From assembly GCA_945910005.1 (NCBI GenBank), contig OX246746.1:43725690-43789689 (forward strand): DNA of 64,000 bases, given 5' to 3'. Below are positions 44,301-59,300 of the stretch, one piece after another. The notes under the pieces were generated by a model, which searched no databases, had not been told where the DNA came from, and saw only the letters and a program-made list of their open reading frames with translations. This DNA is from Isoperla grammatica (taxonomy: Eukaryota > Arthropoda > Insecta > Plecoptera > Perlodidae). Numbering within the stretch: position 1 is the stretch's first letter; every line of letters starts with the position of its first letter. The translations under genes were made by a program, and so were the position numbers.

Positions 44301-44840
44301 TCCAGGTAACCAACGGAAGGTCGTACCGCTGTGTAGACTGTAGAATACACACGTCTGTTGGCCCTGTCCGCCGTTCCAGGTAACCAACGGAAGGTCGTAC
44401 CGCTGTGTAGACTGTAGAGTACACACGTCTGTTGGCCCTGTCCGCCGTTCCAGGTAACCAACGGAAGGTCGAACCGCTGTTTAGAGTACACACGTCTGTT
44501 GGCCCTGCCCGCCGTTCCAGGTAACCAACGGAAGGTCGTACCGCTGTGTAGACTGTAGAGTACACACGTCTGTTGGCCCTGTCCGCCGTTCCAGGTAACC
44601 AACGGAAGGTAGTACCGCTGTGTAGAGTACACACGTCTGTTGGCCCTGTCCGCCGTTCCAGGTAGCCAACGGAAGATCGTACCGCTGTGTAGAGTACACA
44701 CGTCTGTTGGCCCTGTCCGCCGTTCCAGGTAACCAACGGAAGGTCGTACCGCTGTGTAGAGTACACACGTCTGTTGGCCCTGTCCGCCGTTCCAGGTAAC
44801 CAACGGAAGGTCGTACCGCTGTGTAGAGTACACACGTCTG

Positions 44841-47179
44841 TTGGCCCTGCCCGCCGTTCCAGGTAGCCAACGGAAGGTAGTACCGCTGTGTAGTACAAGC
44901 GTCTGTTGGCCCTGTCCGCCGTTCCAGGTAACCAACGGAAGGTCGTACCGCTGTGTAGAGTACACACGTCTGTTGGCCCTGTCCGCCGTTCCAGGTAACC
45001 AACGGAAGGTAGTACCGCTGTGTAGAGTACACACGTCTGTTGGCCCTGCTCGCCGTTCCAGGTAACCAACGGAAGGTCGTACCGCTGTGTAGAGTACACA
45101 CGTCTGTTGGCCCTGTCCGCCGTTCCAGGTAACCAACGGAAGGTATTACCACTGTGTAGAGTACACACGTCTGTTGGCCCTGTCCGCCGTTCCAGGTAAC
45201 CAACGGAAGGTCGTACCGCTGTGTAGAGTACACACGTCTGTTGGCCCTGTCCGCCGTTCCAGGTAACCAACGGAAGGTCGTACCGCTGTGTAGAGTACAC
45301 ACGTCTGTTGGCCCTGCCCGCCGTTCCAGGTAACCAACGGAAGGTCGTACCGCTGTGTAGAGTACACACGTCTGTTGGCCCTGTCCGCCGTTCCAGGTAA
45401 CCAACGGAAGGTCGTACCGCTGTGTAGAGTACACACGTCTGTTGGCCCTGTCCGCCGTTCCCGGTAACCAACGGAAGGTCGTACCGCTGTGTAGAGTACA
45501 CACGTCTGTTGGCCCTGTCCGCCGTTCCAGGTAACCAACGGAAGGTCGTACCGCTGTGTAGAGTACACACGTCTGTTGGCCCTGTCCGCCGTTCCAGGTA
45601 ACCAACGGAAGGTCGTACCGCTGTGTAGACTGTAGAGTACACACGTCTGTTGGCCCTGTCCGCCGTTCCAGGTAACCAACGGAAGGTCGTACCGCTGTGT
45701 AGTACACACGTCTGTTGGCCCTGCCCGCCGTTCCAGGTAACCAACGGAAGGTCGTACAACTGTGTAGAGTACACACGTCTGTTGGCCCTGTCCGCCGTTC
45801 CAGGTAACCAACGGAAGGTCGTACCGCTGTGTAGAGTACACACGTCTGTTGGCCCTGTCCGCCGTTCCAGGTAACCAACGGAAGGTCGTACCGCTGTGTC
45901 GAGAACACACGTCTGTTGGCCCTGTCCGCCGTTCCAGGTAACCAACGGAAGGTCGTACCGCTGTGTAGACTGTAGAGTACACACGTCTGTTGGCCCTGTC
46001 CGCCGTTCCAGGTAACCAACGGAAGGTCGTACCGCTGTGTAGAGTACACACGTCTATTTGCCCTGCCCGCCGTTCCAGGTAACCAACGGAAGGTCGTACC
46101 GCTGTGTAGAGTACACACGTCTATTGGCCCTGCCCACCGTTCCAGGTAACCAACGGAAGGTCGTACCGCTGTGTGAGTACACACGTCTGTTGGCCCTGCC
46201 CGCCGTTCCAGGTAGCCAACGGAAGGTCGTACCGCTGTGTAGACTGTAGAGTACACACGTCTGTTGGCCCTGCCCGCCGTTCCAGGTAACCAACGGAAGG
46301 TCGTACCGCTGTGTAGAGTACACACGTCTGTTGGCCCTGTCCGCCGTTCCAGGTAACCAACGGAAGGTCCTACCGCTGTGTAGACTGTAGAGTACACACG
46401 TCTGTTGGCCCTGTCCGCCGTTCCAGGTAACCAACGGAAGGTCGTACCGCTGTGTAGACTGTAGAGTACACACGTCTGTTGGCCCTGTCCGCCGTTCCAG
46501 GTAACCAACGGAAGGTCGTACCGCTGTGTAGAGTACACACGTCTGTTGGCCCTGCCCGCCGTTCCAGGTAACTAACGGAAGGTCGTACCGCTGTGTAGAC
46601 TGTAGAGTACACACGTCTGTTGGCCCTGTCCGCCGTTCCAGGTAACCAACGGAAGGTAGTACCGCTGTGAAGAGTACACACGTCTGTTGGCCCTCTCCGC
46701 CGTTCCAGGTAGCCAACGGAAGGTCGTACCGCTGTGTAGAGTACACACGTCTGTTGGCCCTGTCCGCCGTTCCAGGTAACCAACGGAAGGTCGTACCGCT
46801 GTGTAGAGTACACACGTCTGTTGGCCCTGTCCGCCGTTCCAGGTAACCAACGGAAGGTCGTACCGCTGTGTAGAGTACGCACGTCTGTTGGCCCTGCCCG
46901 CCGTTCCAGGTAGCCAACGGAAGGTCGTACCGCTGTGTAGAGTACACACGTCTGTTGGCCCTGTCCGCCGTTCCAGGTAACCAACGGAAGGTAGTACCGC
47001 TGTGTAGTACACACGTCTGTTGGCCCTGCCCGCCGTTCCAGGTAACCAACGGAAGGTCGTACCGCTGTGTAGAGTACACACGTCTGTTGGCCCTGTCCGC
47101 CGTTCCAGGTAACCAACGGAAGGTAGTACCGCTGTGTAGAGTACACACGTCTGTTGGCCCTGTCCGCCGTTCCAGGTAA
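44841..47179. repeat. Higher-order satellite block, copy 4
   Basis: All four marker positions of copy 2 are found here at exactly +8376, so no net length change separates the two over 2.3 kb. Confidence 0.8.
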
Positions 47180-50100
47180 CCAACGGAAGGTCGTACCGCT
47201 GTGTAGAGTACACACGTCTGTTGGCCCTGTCCGCCGTTCCAGGTAACCAACGGAAGGTCGTACCGCTGTGTAGAGTACACACGTCTGTTGGCCCTGCCCG
47301 CCGTTCCAGGTAACCAATGGAAGGTCGTACCGCTGTGTAGAGTACACACGTCTGTTGGCCCTGTCCGCCGTTCCAGGTAACCAACGGAAGGTCGTACCGC
47401 TGTGTAGTACACACGTCTGTTGGCCCTGCCCGCCGTTCCAGGTAACCAACGGAAGGTCGTACCGCTGTGTAGAGTACACACGTCTGTTGGCCCTGTCCGC
47501 CGTTCCAGGTAACCAACGGAAGGTCGTACCGCTGTGTAGAGTACACACGTCTGTTGGCCCTGTCCGCCGTTCCAGGTAACCAACGGAAGGTCGTACCGCT
47601 GTGTAGAGTACACACGTCTGTTGGCCCTGTCCGCCGTTCCAGGTAACCAACGGAAGGTCGTACCGCTGTGTAGAGTACACACGTCTGTTGGCCCTGTCCG
47701 CCGTTCCAGGTAACCAACGGAAGGTCGTACCGCTGTGTAGAGTACACACGTCTGTTGGCCCTGTCCGCCGTTCCAGGTAACCAACGGAAGGTAGTACCGC
47801 TGTGTAGACTGTAGAGTACACACGTCTGTTGGCCCTGCCCGCCGTTCCAGGTAACCAACGGAAGGTCGTACCGCTGTGTAGAGTACACACGTCTGTTGGC
47901 CCTGTCCGCCGTTCCAGGTAGCCAACGGAAGGTCGTACCGCTGTGTAGAGTACACACGTCTGTTGGCCCTGTCCGCCGTTCCAGGTAACCAACGGAAGGT
48001 CGTACTGCTGTGTAGAGTACACACGTCTGTTGGCCTTGCCCGCCGTTCCAGGTAACCAACGGAAGGTCGTACCGCTGTGTAGACTGTAGAGTACACACGT
48101 CTGTTGGCCCTGTCCGCCGTTCCAGGTAGCCAACGGAAGGTCGTACCGCTGTGTAGAGTACACACGTCTGTTGGCCCTGCCCGCCGTTCCTGGTAACCAA
48201 CGGAAGGTCGTACCGCTGTGTAGAGTTCACACGTCTGTTGGCCCTGCCCGCCGTTCCAGGTAACCAACGGAAGGTCGTACCGCTGTGTAGAGTACAAATG
48301 TCTGTTGGCCCTGTCCGCCGTTCCAGGTAACCAACGGAAGGTCGTACCGCTGTGTAGAGTACACACGTCTGTTGGCCCTGCCCCCCGTTCCAGGTAACCA
48401 ACGGAAGGTCGTACCGCTGTGTAGAGTACACACGTCTGTTGGCCCTGTCCGCCGTTCCAGGTAGCCAACGGAAGGTCGTACCGCTGTGTAGAGTACACAC
48501 GTCTGTTGGCCCTGTCCGCCGTTCCAGGTAACCAACGGAAGGTCGTACCGCTGTGTAGACTGTAGATTACACACGTCTGTTGCCCCTTTCCCGCCGTTCC
48601 AGGTAACCAACGGAAGGTCGTACCGCTGTGTAGAGTACACACGTCTGTCGGCCCTGCCCGCCGTTCCAGGTAACCAACGGAAGGTCGTACCGCTGTGTAG
48701 AGTACACACGTCTGTTGGCCCTGTCCGCCGTTCCAGGTAACCAACGGAAGGTCGTACCGCTGTGTAGAGTACACACGTCTGTTGGCCCTGCCCGCCGTTC
48801 CAGGTAACCAACGGAAGGTCGTACCGCTGTGTAGAGTACACACGTCTGTTGGCCCTGCCCGCCGTTCCAGGTAACCAACGGAAGGTCGTACCGCTGTGTA
48901 GAGTACACACGTCTGTTGGCCCTGTCCGCCGTTCCAGGTAACCAACGGAAGGTCGTACCGCTGTGTAGAGTACACACGTCTGTTGGCCCTGTCCGCCGTT
49001 CCAGGTAACCAACGGAAGGTCGTACCGCTGTGTAGAGTACACACGTCTGTTGGCCCTGTCCGCCGTTCCAGGTAACCAACGGAAGGTCGTACCGCTGTGT
49101 AGAGTACACACGTCTGTTGGCCCTGTCCGCCGTTTTAGGTAACCAACGGAAGGTCGTACCGCTGTGTAGAGTACACACGTCTGTTGGCCCTGTCCGCCGT
49201 TCCAGGTAACCAACGGAAGGTCGTACCGCTGTGTAGAGTACACACGTCTGTTGGCCCTGTCCGCCGTTCCAGGTAACCAACGGAAGGTCGTACCGCTGTG
49301 TAGAGTCCACACGTCTGTTGGCCCTGTCCGCCGTTCCAGGTAACCAACGGAAGGTCGTACCGCTGTGTAGAGTACACACGTCTGTTGGCCCTGTCCGCCG
49401 TTCCAGGTAACCAACGGAAGGTCGTACCGCTGTGTAGAGTACACACGTCTGTTGGCCCGTAACCAATGGAAGGTCGTACCGCTGTGTAGAGTACACACGT
49501 CTGTTGGCCCTGCCCGCCGTTCCAGGTAACCAATGGAAGGTCGTACCGCTGTGTAGAGTACACACGTCTGTTGGCCCTGTCCGCCGTTCCAGGTAACCAA
49601 CGGAAGGTCGTACCGCTGTGTAGAGTACACACGTCTGTTGGCCCTGTCCGCCGTTCCAGGTAACCAACGGAAGGTCGTACCGCTGTGTAGACTGTAGAGT
49701 ACACACGTCTGTTGGTCCTGTCCGCCGTTCCAGGTAACCAACGGAAGGTCGTACCGCTGTGTAGAGTACACACGTCTGTTGGCCCTGTCCGCCGTTCCAG
49801 GTAACCAACGGAAGGTCGAACCGCTGTGTAGACTGTAGAGTACACACGTCTGTTGGCCCTGTCCGCCGTTCCAGGTAACCAACGGAAGGTCGTACTGCTG
49901 TGTAGTACACACGTCTGTTGGCCCTGTCCGCCGTTCCAGGTAACCAACGGCAGGTCGTACCGCTGTGTAGAGTACACACGTCTGTTGGCCCTGCCCGCCG
50001 TTCCAGGTAACCAACGGAAGGTCGTACCGCTGTGTAGAGTACACACGTCTGTTGGCCCTGTCCGCCGTTCCAGGTAACCAACGGAAGGTCGTACCGCTGT

Positions 50101-53100
50101 GTAGAGTACACACGTCTGTTGGCCCTGTCCGCCGTTCCAGGTAACCAACGGAAGGTCGTACCGCTGTGTAGAGTACACACGTCTGTTGGCCCTGTCCGCC
50201 GTTCCAGTTAACCAACGGAAGGTCGTACCGCTGTGTAGACTGTAGAGTACACACGTCTGTTGGCCCTGTCCGCCGTTCCAGGTAACCAACGGAAGGTCGT
50301 ACCGCTGTGTAGAGTACACACGTCTGTTGGCCCTGCCCGCCGTTCCAGGTAACCAATGGAAGGTCGTACCGCTGTGTAGAGTACACACGTCTGTTGGCCC
50401 TGCCCGCCGTTCCAGGTAACCAACGGAAGGTCGTACCGCTGTGTAGAGTACACACGTCTGTTGGCCCTGCCTGCCGTTCCAGGTAACCAATGGAAGGTCG
50501 TACCGCTGTGTAGAGTACACACGTCTGTTGGCCCTGTCCGCCGTTCCAGGTAACCAACGGAAGGTCGTACCGCTGTGTAGAGTACACACGTCTGTTGGCC
50601 CTGCCCGCCGTTCCAGGTAACCAATGGAAGGTCGTACCGCTGTGTAGAGTACACACGTCTGTTGGCCCTGCCCGCCGTTCCAGGTAACCAACGGAAGGTC
50701 GTACCGCTGTGTAGAGTACACACGTCTGTTGGCCCTGCCCGCCGTTCCAGGTAACCAACGGAAGGTCGTACCGCTGTGTAGATTGTAGAGTACACACGTC
50801 TGTTGGCCCTGCCCGCCGTTCCAGGTAACCAACGGAAGGTCGTACCGCTGTGTAGACTGTAGAGTACACACGTCTGTTGGCCCTGTCCGCCGTTCCAGGT
50901 AACCAACGGAAGGTCGTACCGCTGTGTAGAGTACACACGTCTGTTGGCCCTGCCCGCCGTTCCAGGTAACCAACGGAAGGTCGTACCGCTTTGTAGACTG
51001 TAGAGTACACACGTCTGTTGGCCCTGTCCGCCGTTCCAGGTAACCAACGGAAGGTCGTACCACTGTGTAGTACACACGTCTGTTGGCCCTGCCCGCCGTT
51101 CCAGGTAACCAACGGAAGGTCGTACCACTGTGTAGAGTACACACGTCTGTTGGCCCTGCCCGCCGTTCTAGGTAACCAACGAAAGGTCGTACCGCTGTGT
51201 AGAGTACACACGTCTGTTGGCCCTGTCCGCCGTTCCAGGTAGCCAACGGAAGGTCGTACCGCTGTGTAGAGTACACACGTCTGTTGGCCCTGTCCGCCGT
51301 TCCAGGTAACCAACGAAAGGTCGTACCGCTGTGTAGAGTACACACGTCTGTTGGCCCTGCCCGCCGTTCCAGGTAACCAACGGAAGGTCGTACCGCTGTG
51401 TAGAGTACACACGTCTGTTGGCCCTGTCCGCCGTTCCAGGTAACCAACGAAAGGTCGTACCGCTGTGTAGAGTACACACGTCTGTTGGCCCTGCCCGCCG
51501 TTCCAGGTAACCAACGGAAGGTCGTACCGCTGTGTAGACTGTAGAGTACACACGTCTGTTGGCCCTGTCCGCCGTTCCAGGTAACCAACGGAAGGTCGTA
51601 CCGCTGTGTAGAGTACACACGTCTGTTGGCCCTGCCCGCCGTTCCAAGTAACCAATGGAAGGTCGTACCGCTGTGTAGAGTACACACGTCTGTTGGCCCT
51701 CCCCGCCGTTCCAGGTAACCAACGGAAGGTCGTACCGCTGTGTAGAGTACACACGTCTGTTGGCCCTGCCCGCCGTTCCAGGTAACCAACGGAAGGTCGT
51801 TCCGCTGTGTAGAGTACACACGTCTGTTGGCCCTGCCCGCCGTTCCAGGTAACCAACGGAAGGTCGTACCGCTGTGTAGACTGTAGAGTACACACGTCTG
51901 TTGGCCCTGCCCGCCGTTCCAGGTAACCAACGGAAGGTCGTACCACTGTGTAGAGTACACACGTCTGTTGGCCCTGCCCGCCGTTTCAGGTAACCAACGG
52001 AAGGTCGTACCGCTGTGTAGACTGTAGAGTACACACGTCTGTTGGCCCTGTCCGCCGTTCCAGGTAACCAACGGAAGGTCGTACCGCTGTGTAGAGTACA
52101 CACGTCTGTTGGCCCTGCCCGCCGTTCCAGGTAACCAACGGAAGGTCATACCGCTTTGTAGACTGTAGAGTACACACGTCTGTTGGCCCTGTCCGCCGTT
52201 CCAGGTAAACAACGGAAGGTCGTACCACTGTGTAGTACACACGTCTGTTGGCCCTGCCCGCCGTTCCAGGTAACCAACGGAAGGTCGTACCACTGTGTAG
52301 AGTACACACGTCTGTTGGCCCTGCCCGCCGTTCTAGGTAACCAACGAAAGGTCGTACCGCTGTGTAGAGTACACACGTCTGTTGGCCCTGTCCGCCGTTC
52401 CAGGTAGCCAACGGAAGGTCGTACCGCTGTGTAGAGTACACACGTCTGTTGGCCCTGTCCGCCGTTCCAGGTAACCAACGAAAGGTCGTACCGCTGTGTA
52501 GAGTACACACGTCTGTTGGCCCTGCCCGCCGTTCCAGGTAACCAACGGAAGGTCGTACCGCTGTGTAGAGTACACACGTCTGTTGGCCCTGTCCGCCGTT
52601 CCAGGTTACCAACGAAAGGTCGTACCGCTGTGTAGAGTACACACGTCTGTTGGCCCTGCCCGCCGTTCCAGGTAACCAACGGAAGGTCGTACCGCTGTGT
52701 AGACTGTAGAGTACACACGTCTGTTGGCCCTGTCCGCCGTTTCAGGTAACCAACGGAAGGTCGTACCGCTGTGTAGAGTACACACGTCTGTTGGCCCTGC
52801 CCGCCGTTCCAGGTAACCAACGGAAGGTCGTACCGCTGTGTAGAGTACACACGTCTGTTGGCCCTGCCCGCCGTTCCAGGTAACCATGGAAGGTCGTACC
52901 GCTGTGTAGAGTACACACGTCTGTTGGCCCTGCCCGCCGTTCCAGGTAACCAACGGAAGGTCGTACCGCTGTGTAGAGTACACACGTCTGTTGGCCCTGC
53001 CCGCCGTTCCAGGTAACCAACGAAAGGTCGTACCACTGTGTAGTACACACGTCTGTTGGCCCTGTCCGCCGTTCCAGGTAACCAACGGAAGGTCGTACCA

Positions 53101-53323
53101 CTGTGTAGTACACACGTCTGTTGGCCCTGCCCGCCGTTCCAGGTAACCAACGGAAGGTCGTACCACTGTGTAGTACACACGTCTGTTGGCCCTGCCCGCC
53201 GTTCCAGGTAACCAACGGAAGGTCGTACCGCTGTGTAGACTGTAGAGTACACACGTCTGTTGGCCCTGTCCGCCGTTCCAGGTAACCAACGGAAGGTCGT
53301 ACCGCTGTGTAGAGTACACACGT

Positions 53324-56300
53324 CTATTGGCCCTGCCCGCCGTTCCAGGTAACCAACGGAAGGACGTACCGCTGTGTAGAGTACACACGTCTATTGGCCC
53401 TGCCCGCCGTTCCAGGTAACCAACGGAAGGTCGTACCGCTGTGTGAGTACACACGTCTGTTGGCCCTGCCCGCCGTTCCAGGTAGCCAACGGAAGGTAGT
53501 ACCGCTGTGTAGACTGTAGAGTACACACGTCTGTTGGCCCTGCCCGCCGTTCCAGGTAACCAACGGAAGGTCGTACCGCTGTGTAGAGTACACACGTCTG
53601 TTGGCCCTGTCCGCCGTTCCAGGTAACCAACGGAAGGTCGTACCGCTGTGTAGACTGTAGAGTACACACGTCTGTTGGTCCTGTCCGCCGTTCCAGGTAA
53701 CCAACGGAAGGTCGTACCGCTGTGTAGAGTACACACGTCTGTTGGCCCTGTCCGCCGTTCCAGGTAACCAACGGAAGGTCGTACCGCTGTGTAGACTGTA
53801 GAGTACACACGTCTGTTGGCCCTGTCCGCCGTTCCAGGTAACCAACAGAAGGTCGTACCGCTGTGTAGTACACACGTCTGTTGGCCCTGTCCGCCGTTCC
53901 AGGTAACCAACGGAAGGTCGTACCGCTGTGTAGACTGTAGAGTACACACGTCTGTTGGCCCTGTCCGCCGTTCCAGTTAACCAACGGAAGGTCGTACCGC
54001 TGTGTAGACTGTAAAGTACACACGTCTGTTGGCCCTGTCCGCCGTTCCAGGTAACCAACGGAAAGTCGTACCGCTGTGTAGAGTACACACGTCTGTTGGC
54101 CCTGCCCGCCGTTCCAGGTAACCAATGGTAGGTCGTTCTGCTGTGTAGAGTACAGACGTCTGTTGGCCCTGCCCGCCGTTCCAGGTAACCAACGGAAGGT
54201 CGTACCGCTGTGTAGAGTACACACGACTGTTGGCCCTGCCCGCCGTTCCAGGTAACCAATGGAAGGTCGTACCGCTGTGTAGAGTACACACGTCTGTTGG
54301 CCCTGTCCGCCGTTCCAGGTAACCAACGGAAGGTCGTACCGCTGTGTAGAGTACACACGTCTGTTGGCCCTGCCCGCCGTTCCAGGTAACCAATGGAAGG
54401 TCGTACCGCTGTGTAGAGTACACACGTCTGTTGGCCCTGCCCGCCGTTCCAGGTAACCAACGGAAGGTCGTACCGCTGTGTAGAGTACACACGTCTGTTG
54501 GCCCTGCCCGCCGTTCCAGGTAACCAACGGAAGGTCGTACCGCTGTGTAGACTGTAGAGTACACACGTCTGTTGGCCCTGCCCGCCGTTCCAGGTAACCA
54601 ACGGAAGGTCGTTCCACTGTGTAGAGTACACACGTCTGCTGGCCCTGCCCGCCGTTCCAGGTAACCAACGGAAGGTCGTACCGCTGTGTAGACTGTAGAG
54701 TACACACGTCTGTTGGCCCTGTCCGCCGTTCCAGGTAACCAACGGAAGGTCGTACCGCTGTGTAGAGTACACACGTCTGTTGGCCCTGCCCGCCGTTCCA
54801 GGTAACCAACGGAAGGTCGTACCGCTTTGTAGACTGTAGAGTACACACGTCTGTTGGCCCTGTCCGCCGTTCCAGGTAACCAACGGAAGGTCGTACCACT
54901 GTGTAGTACACACGTCTGTTGGCCCTGCCCGCCGTTCCAGGTAACCAACGGAAGGTCGTACCACTGTGTAGAGTACACACGTCTGTTGGCCCTGCCCGCC
55001 GTTCTAGGTAACCAACGAAAGGTCGTACCGCTGTGTAGAGTACACACGTCTGTTGGCCCTGTCCGCCGTTCCAGGTAACCAACGGAAGGTCGTACCGCTG
55101 TGTAGAGTACACACGTCTGTTGGCCCTGTCCGCCGTTCCAGGTAGCCAACGGAAGGTCGTACCGCTGTGTAGAGTACACACGTCTGTTGGCCCTGTCCGC
55201 CGTTCCAGGTAACCAACGTAAGGTCGTACCGCTGTGTAGAGTACACACGTCTGTTGGCCCTGCCCGCCGTTCCAGGTAACCAACGGAAGGTCGTACCGCT
55301 GTGTAGAGTACACACGTCTGTTGGCCCTGTCCGCCGTTCCAGGTAACCAACGAAAGGTCGTACCGCTGTGTAGAGTACACACGTCTGTTGGCCCTGCCCG
55401 CCGTTCCAGGTAACCAACGGAAGGTCGTACCGCTGTGTAGACTGTAGAGTACACACGTCTGTTGGCCCTGTCCGCCGTTCCAGGTAACCAACGGAAGGTC
55501 GTACCGCTGTGTAGAGTACACACGTCTGTTGGCCCTGCCCGCCGTTCCAGGTAACCAACGGAAGGTCGTACCGCTGTGTAGAGTACACACGTCTGTTGGC
55601 CCTGCCCGCCGTTCCAGGTAACCATGGAAGGTCGTACCGCTGTGTAGAGTACACACGTCTGTTGGCCCTGCCCGCCGTTCCAGGTAACCAACGGAAGGTC
55701 GTACCGCTGTGTAGAGTACACACGTCTGTTGGCCCTGCCCGCCGTTCCAGGTAACCAACGAAAGGTCGTACCACTGTGTAGTACACACGTCTGTTGGCCC
55801 TGTCCGCCGTTCCAGGTAACCAACGGAAGGTCGTACCACTGTGTAGTACACACGTCTGTTGGCCCTGCCCGCCGTTCCAGGTAACCAACGGAAGGTCGTA
55901 CCACTGTGTAGTACACACGTCTGTTGGCCCTGCCCGCCGTTCCAGGTAACCAACGGAAGGTCGTACCGCTGTGTAGACTGTAGAGTACACACGTCTGTTG
56001 GCCCTGTCCGCCGTTCCAGGTAACCAACGGAAGGTCGTACCGCTGTGTAGAGTACACACGTCTATTGGCCCTGCCCGCCGTTCCAGGTAACCAACGGAAG
56101 GACGTACCGCTGTGTAGAGTACACACGTCTATTGGCCCTGCCCGCCGTTCCAGGTAACCAACGGAAGGTCGTACCGCTGTGTGAGTACACACGTCTGTTG
56201 GCCCTGTCCGCCGTTCCAGGTAGCCAACGGAAGGTAGTACCGCTGTGTAGACTGTAGAGTACACACGTCTGTTGGCCCTGCCCGCCGTTCCAGGTAACCA

Positions 56301-59300
56301 ACGGAAGGTCGTACCGCTGTGTAGACTGTAGAGTACACACGTCTGTTGGCCCTGCCCGCCGTTCCAGGTAACCAACGGAAGGTCGTACCTCTGTGTAGAG
56401 TACACACGTCTGTTGGCCCTGTCCGCCGTTCCAGGTAACCAACGGAAGGTCGTACCGCTGTGTAGAGTACACACGTCTGTTGGCCCTGCCCGCCGTTCCA
56501 GGTAACCAACGGAAGGTAGTACCGCTGTGTAGAGTACACACGTCTGTTGGACCTGTCCGCCGTTCCAGGTAGCCAACGGAAGGTCGTACCACTGTGTAGA
56601 GTACACACAACTGTTGGCCCTGCCCGCCGTTCCAGGTAACCAACGGAAGGTCGTACCGCTGTGTAGTACACACGTCTGTTGGCCCTGCCCGCCGTTCCAG
56701 GTAGCCAACGGAAGGTCGTACCACTGTGTAGAGTACACACGTCTGTTGGCCCTGCCCGCCGTTCCAGGTAACCAACGGAAGGTCGTACCGCTGTGTAGTA
56801 CACACGTCTGTTGGCCCTGCCCGCCGTTCCAGGTAGCCAACGGAAGGTAGTACCGCTGTGTAGAGTACACACGTCTGTTGGCCCTGTCCGCCGTTCCAGG
56901 TAACCAACGGAAGGTCGTACCGCTGTGTAGACTGTAGAGTACACACGTCTGTTGGCCCAGCCCGCCGTTCCAGGTAACCAACGGAAGGTCGTACCGCTGT
57001 GTAGACTGTAGAGTACACACGTCTGTTGGCCCTGTCCGCCGTTCCAGGTAACCAACGGAAGGTCGTACCACTGTGTAGTACACACGTCTGTTGGCCCTGT
57101 CCGCCGTTCCAGGTAACCAACGGAAGGTCGTACCGCTGTGTAGAGTACACACGTCTGTTGGCCCTGTCCGCCGTTCCAGGTAACCAACGGAAGGTCGTAC
57201 CGCTGTGTAGAGTACACACGTCTGTTGGCCCTGTCCGCCGTTCCAGGTAACCAACGGAAGGTCGTACCGCTGTGTAGTACACACGTCTGTTGGCCCTGTC
57301 CGCCGTTCCAGGTAACCAACGAAAGGTCGTACCGCTGTGTAGAGTACACACGTCTGTTGGCCCTGCCCGCCGTTCCAGGTAACCAACGGAAGGTCGTACC
57401 GCTGTGTAGACTGTAGAGTACACACGTCTGTTGGCCCTGTCCGCCGTTCCAGGTAACCAACGGAAGGTCGTACCGCTGTGTAGACTGTAGAGTACACCGT
57501 CTGTTGGCCCTGCCCGCCGTTCCAGGTAACCAACGGAAGGTCGTACCGCTGTGTAGAGTACACACGTCTGTTGGCCCTGCCCGCCGTTCCAGGTAACCAA
57601 CGGAAGGTCGTACCGCTGTGTAGACTGTAGAGTACACACGTCTGTTGGCCCTGCCCGCCGTTCCAGGTAACCAACGGAAGGTCGTACCGCTGTGTAGAGT
57701 ACACACGTCTGTTGGCCCTGCCCGCCGTTCCAGGTAACCAACGAAAGGTCGTACCACTGTGTAGTACACACGTCTGTTGGCCCTGTCCGCCGTTCCAGGT
57801 AACCAACGGAAGGTCGTACCACTGTGTAGTACACACGTCTGTTGGCCCTGCCCGCCGTTCCAGGTAACCAACGAAAGGTCGTACCACTGTGTAGTACACA
57901 CGTCTGTTGGCCCTGCCCGCCGTTCCAGGTAACCAACGAAAGGTCGTACCACTGTGTAGTACACACGTCTGTTGGCCCTGTCCGCCGTTCCAGGTAACCA
58001 ACGGAAGGTCGTACCACTGTGTAGTACACACGTCTGTTGGCCCTGTCCGCCGTTCCAGGTAACCAACGGAAGGTCGTACCGCTGTGTAGACTGTAGAGTA
58101 CACACGTCTGTTGGCCCTGTCCGCCGTTCCAGGTAACCAACGGAAGGTCGTACCGCTGTGTAGAGTACACACGTCTATTGGCCCTGCCCGCCGTTCCAGG
58201 TAACCAACGGAAGGACGTACCGCTGTGTAGAGTACACACGTCTATTGGCCCTGCCCGCCGTTCCAGGTAACCAACGGAAGGTCGTACCGCTGTGTGAGTA
58301 CACACGTCTGTTGGCCCTGCCCGCCGTTCCAGGTAGCCAACGGAAGGTAGTACCGCTGTGTAGACTGTAGAGTACACACGTCTGTTGGCCCTGCCCGCCG
58401 TTCCAGGTAACCAACGGAAGGTCGTACCGCTGTGTAGACTGTAGAGTACACACGTCTGTTGGCCCTGCCCGCCGTTCCAGGTAACACACGGAAGGTCGTA
58501 CCGCTGTGTAGAGTACACACGTCTGTTGGCCCTGTCCGCCGTTCCAGGTAACCAACGGAAGGTCGTACCGCTGTGTAGACTGTAGAGTACACACGTCTGT
58601 TGGTCCTGTCCGCCGTTCCAGGTAACCAACGGAAGGTCGTACCGCTGTGTAGAGTACACACGTCTGTTGGCCCTGTCCGCCGTTCCAGGTAACCAACGGA
58701 AGGTCGTACCGCTGTGTAGACTGTAGAGTACACACGTCTGTTGGCCCTGTCCGCCGTTCCAGGTAACCAACGGTAGGTCGTACCGCTGTGTAGTACACAC
58801 GTCTGTTGGCCCTGCCCGCCGTTCCAGGTAACCAACGGAAGGTCGTACCGCTGTGTAGAGTACACACGTCTGTTGGCCCTGTCCGCCGTTCCAGGTAACC
58901 AACGGAAGGTCGTACCGCTGTGTAGAGTACACACGTCTGTTGGCCCTGTCCGCCGTTCCAGGTAACTAACGGAAGGTCGTACCGCTGTGTAGAGTACACA
59001 CGTCTGTTGGCCCTGTCCGCCGTTCCAGTTAACCAACGGAAGGTCGTACCGCTGTGTAGACTGTAGAGTACACACGTCTGTTGGCCCTGTCCGCCGTTCC
59101 AGGTAACCAACGGAAGGTCGTACCGCTGTGTAGAGTACACACGTCTGTTGGCCCTGCCCGCCGTTCCAGGTAACCAATGGAAGGTCGTACCGCTGTGTAG
59201 AGTACACACGTCTGTTGGCCCTGCCCGCCGTTCCAGGTAACCAACGGAAGGTCGTACCGCTGTGTAGAGTACACACGTCTGTTGGCCCTGCCCGCCGTTC

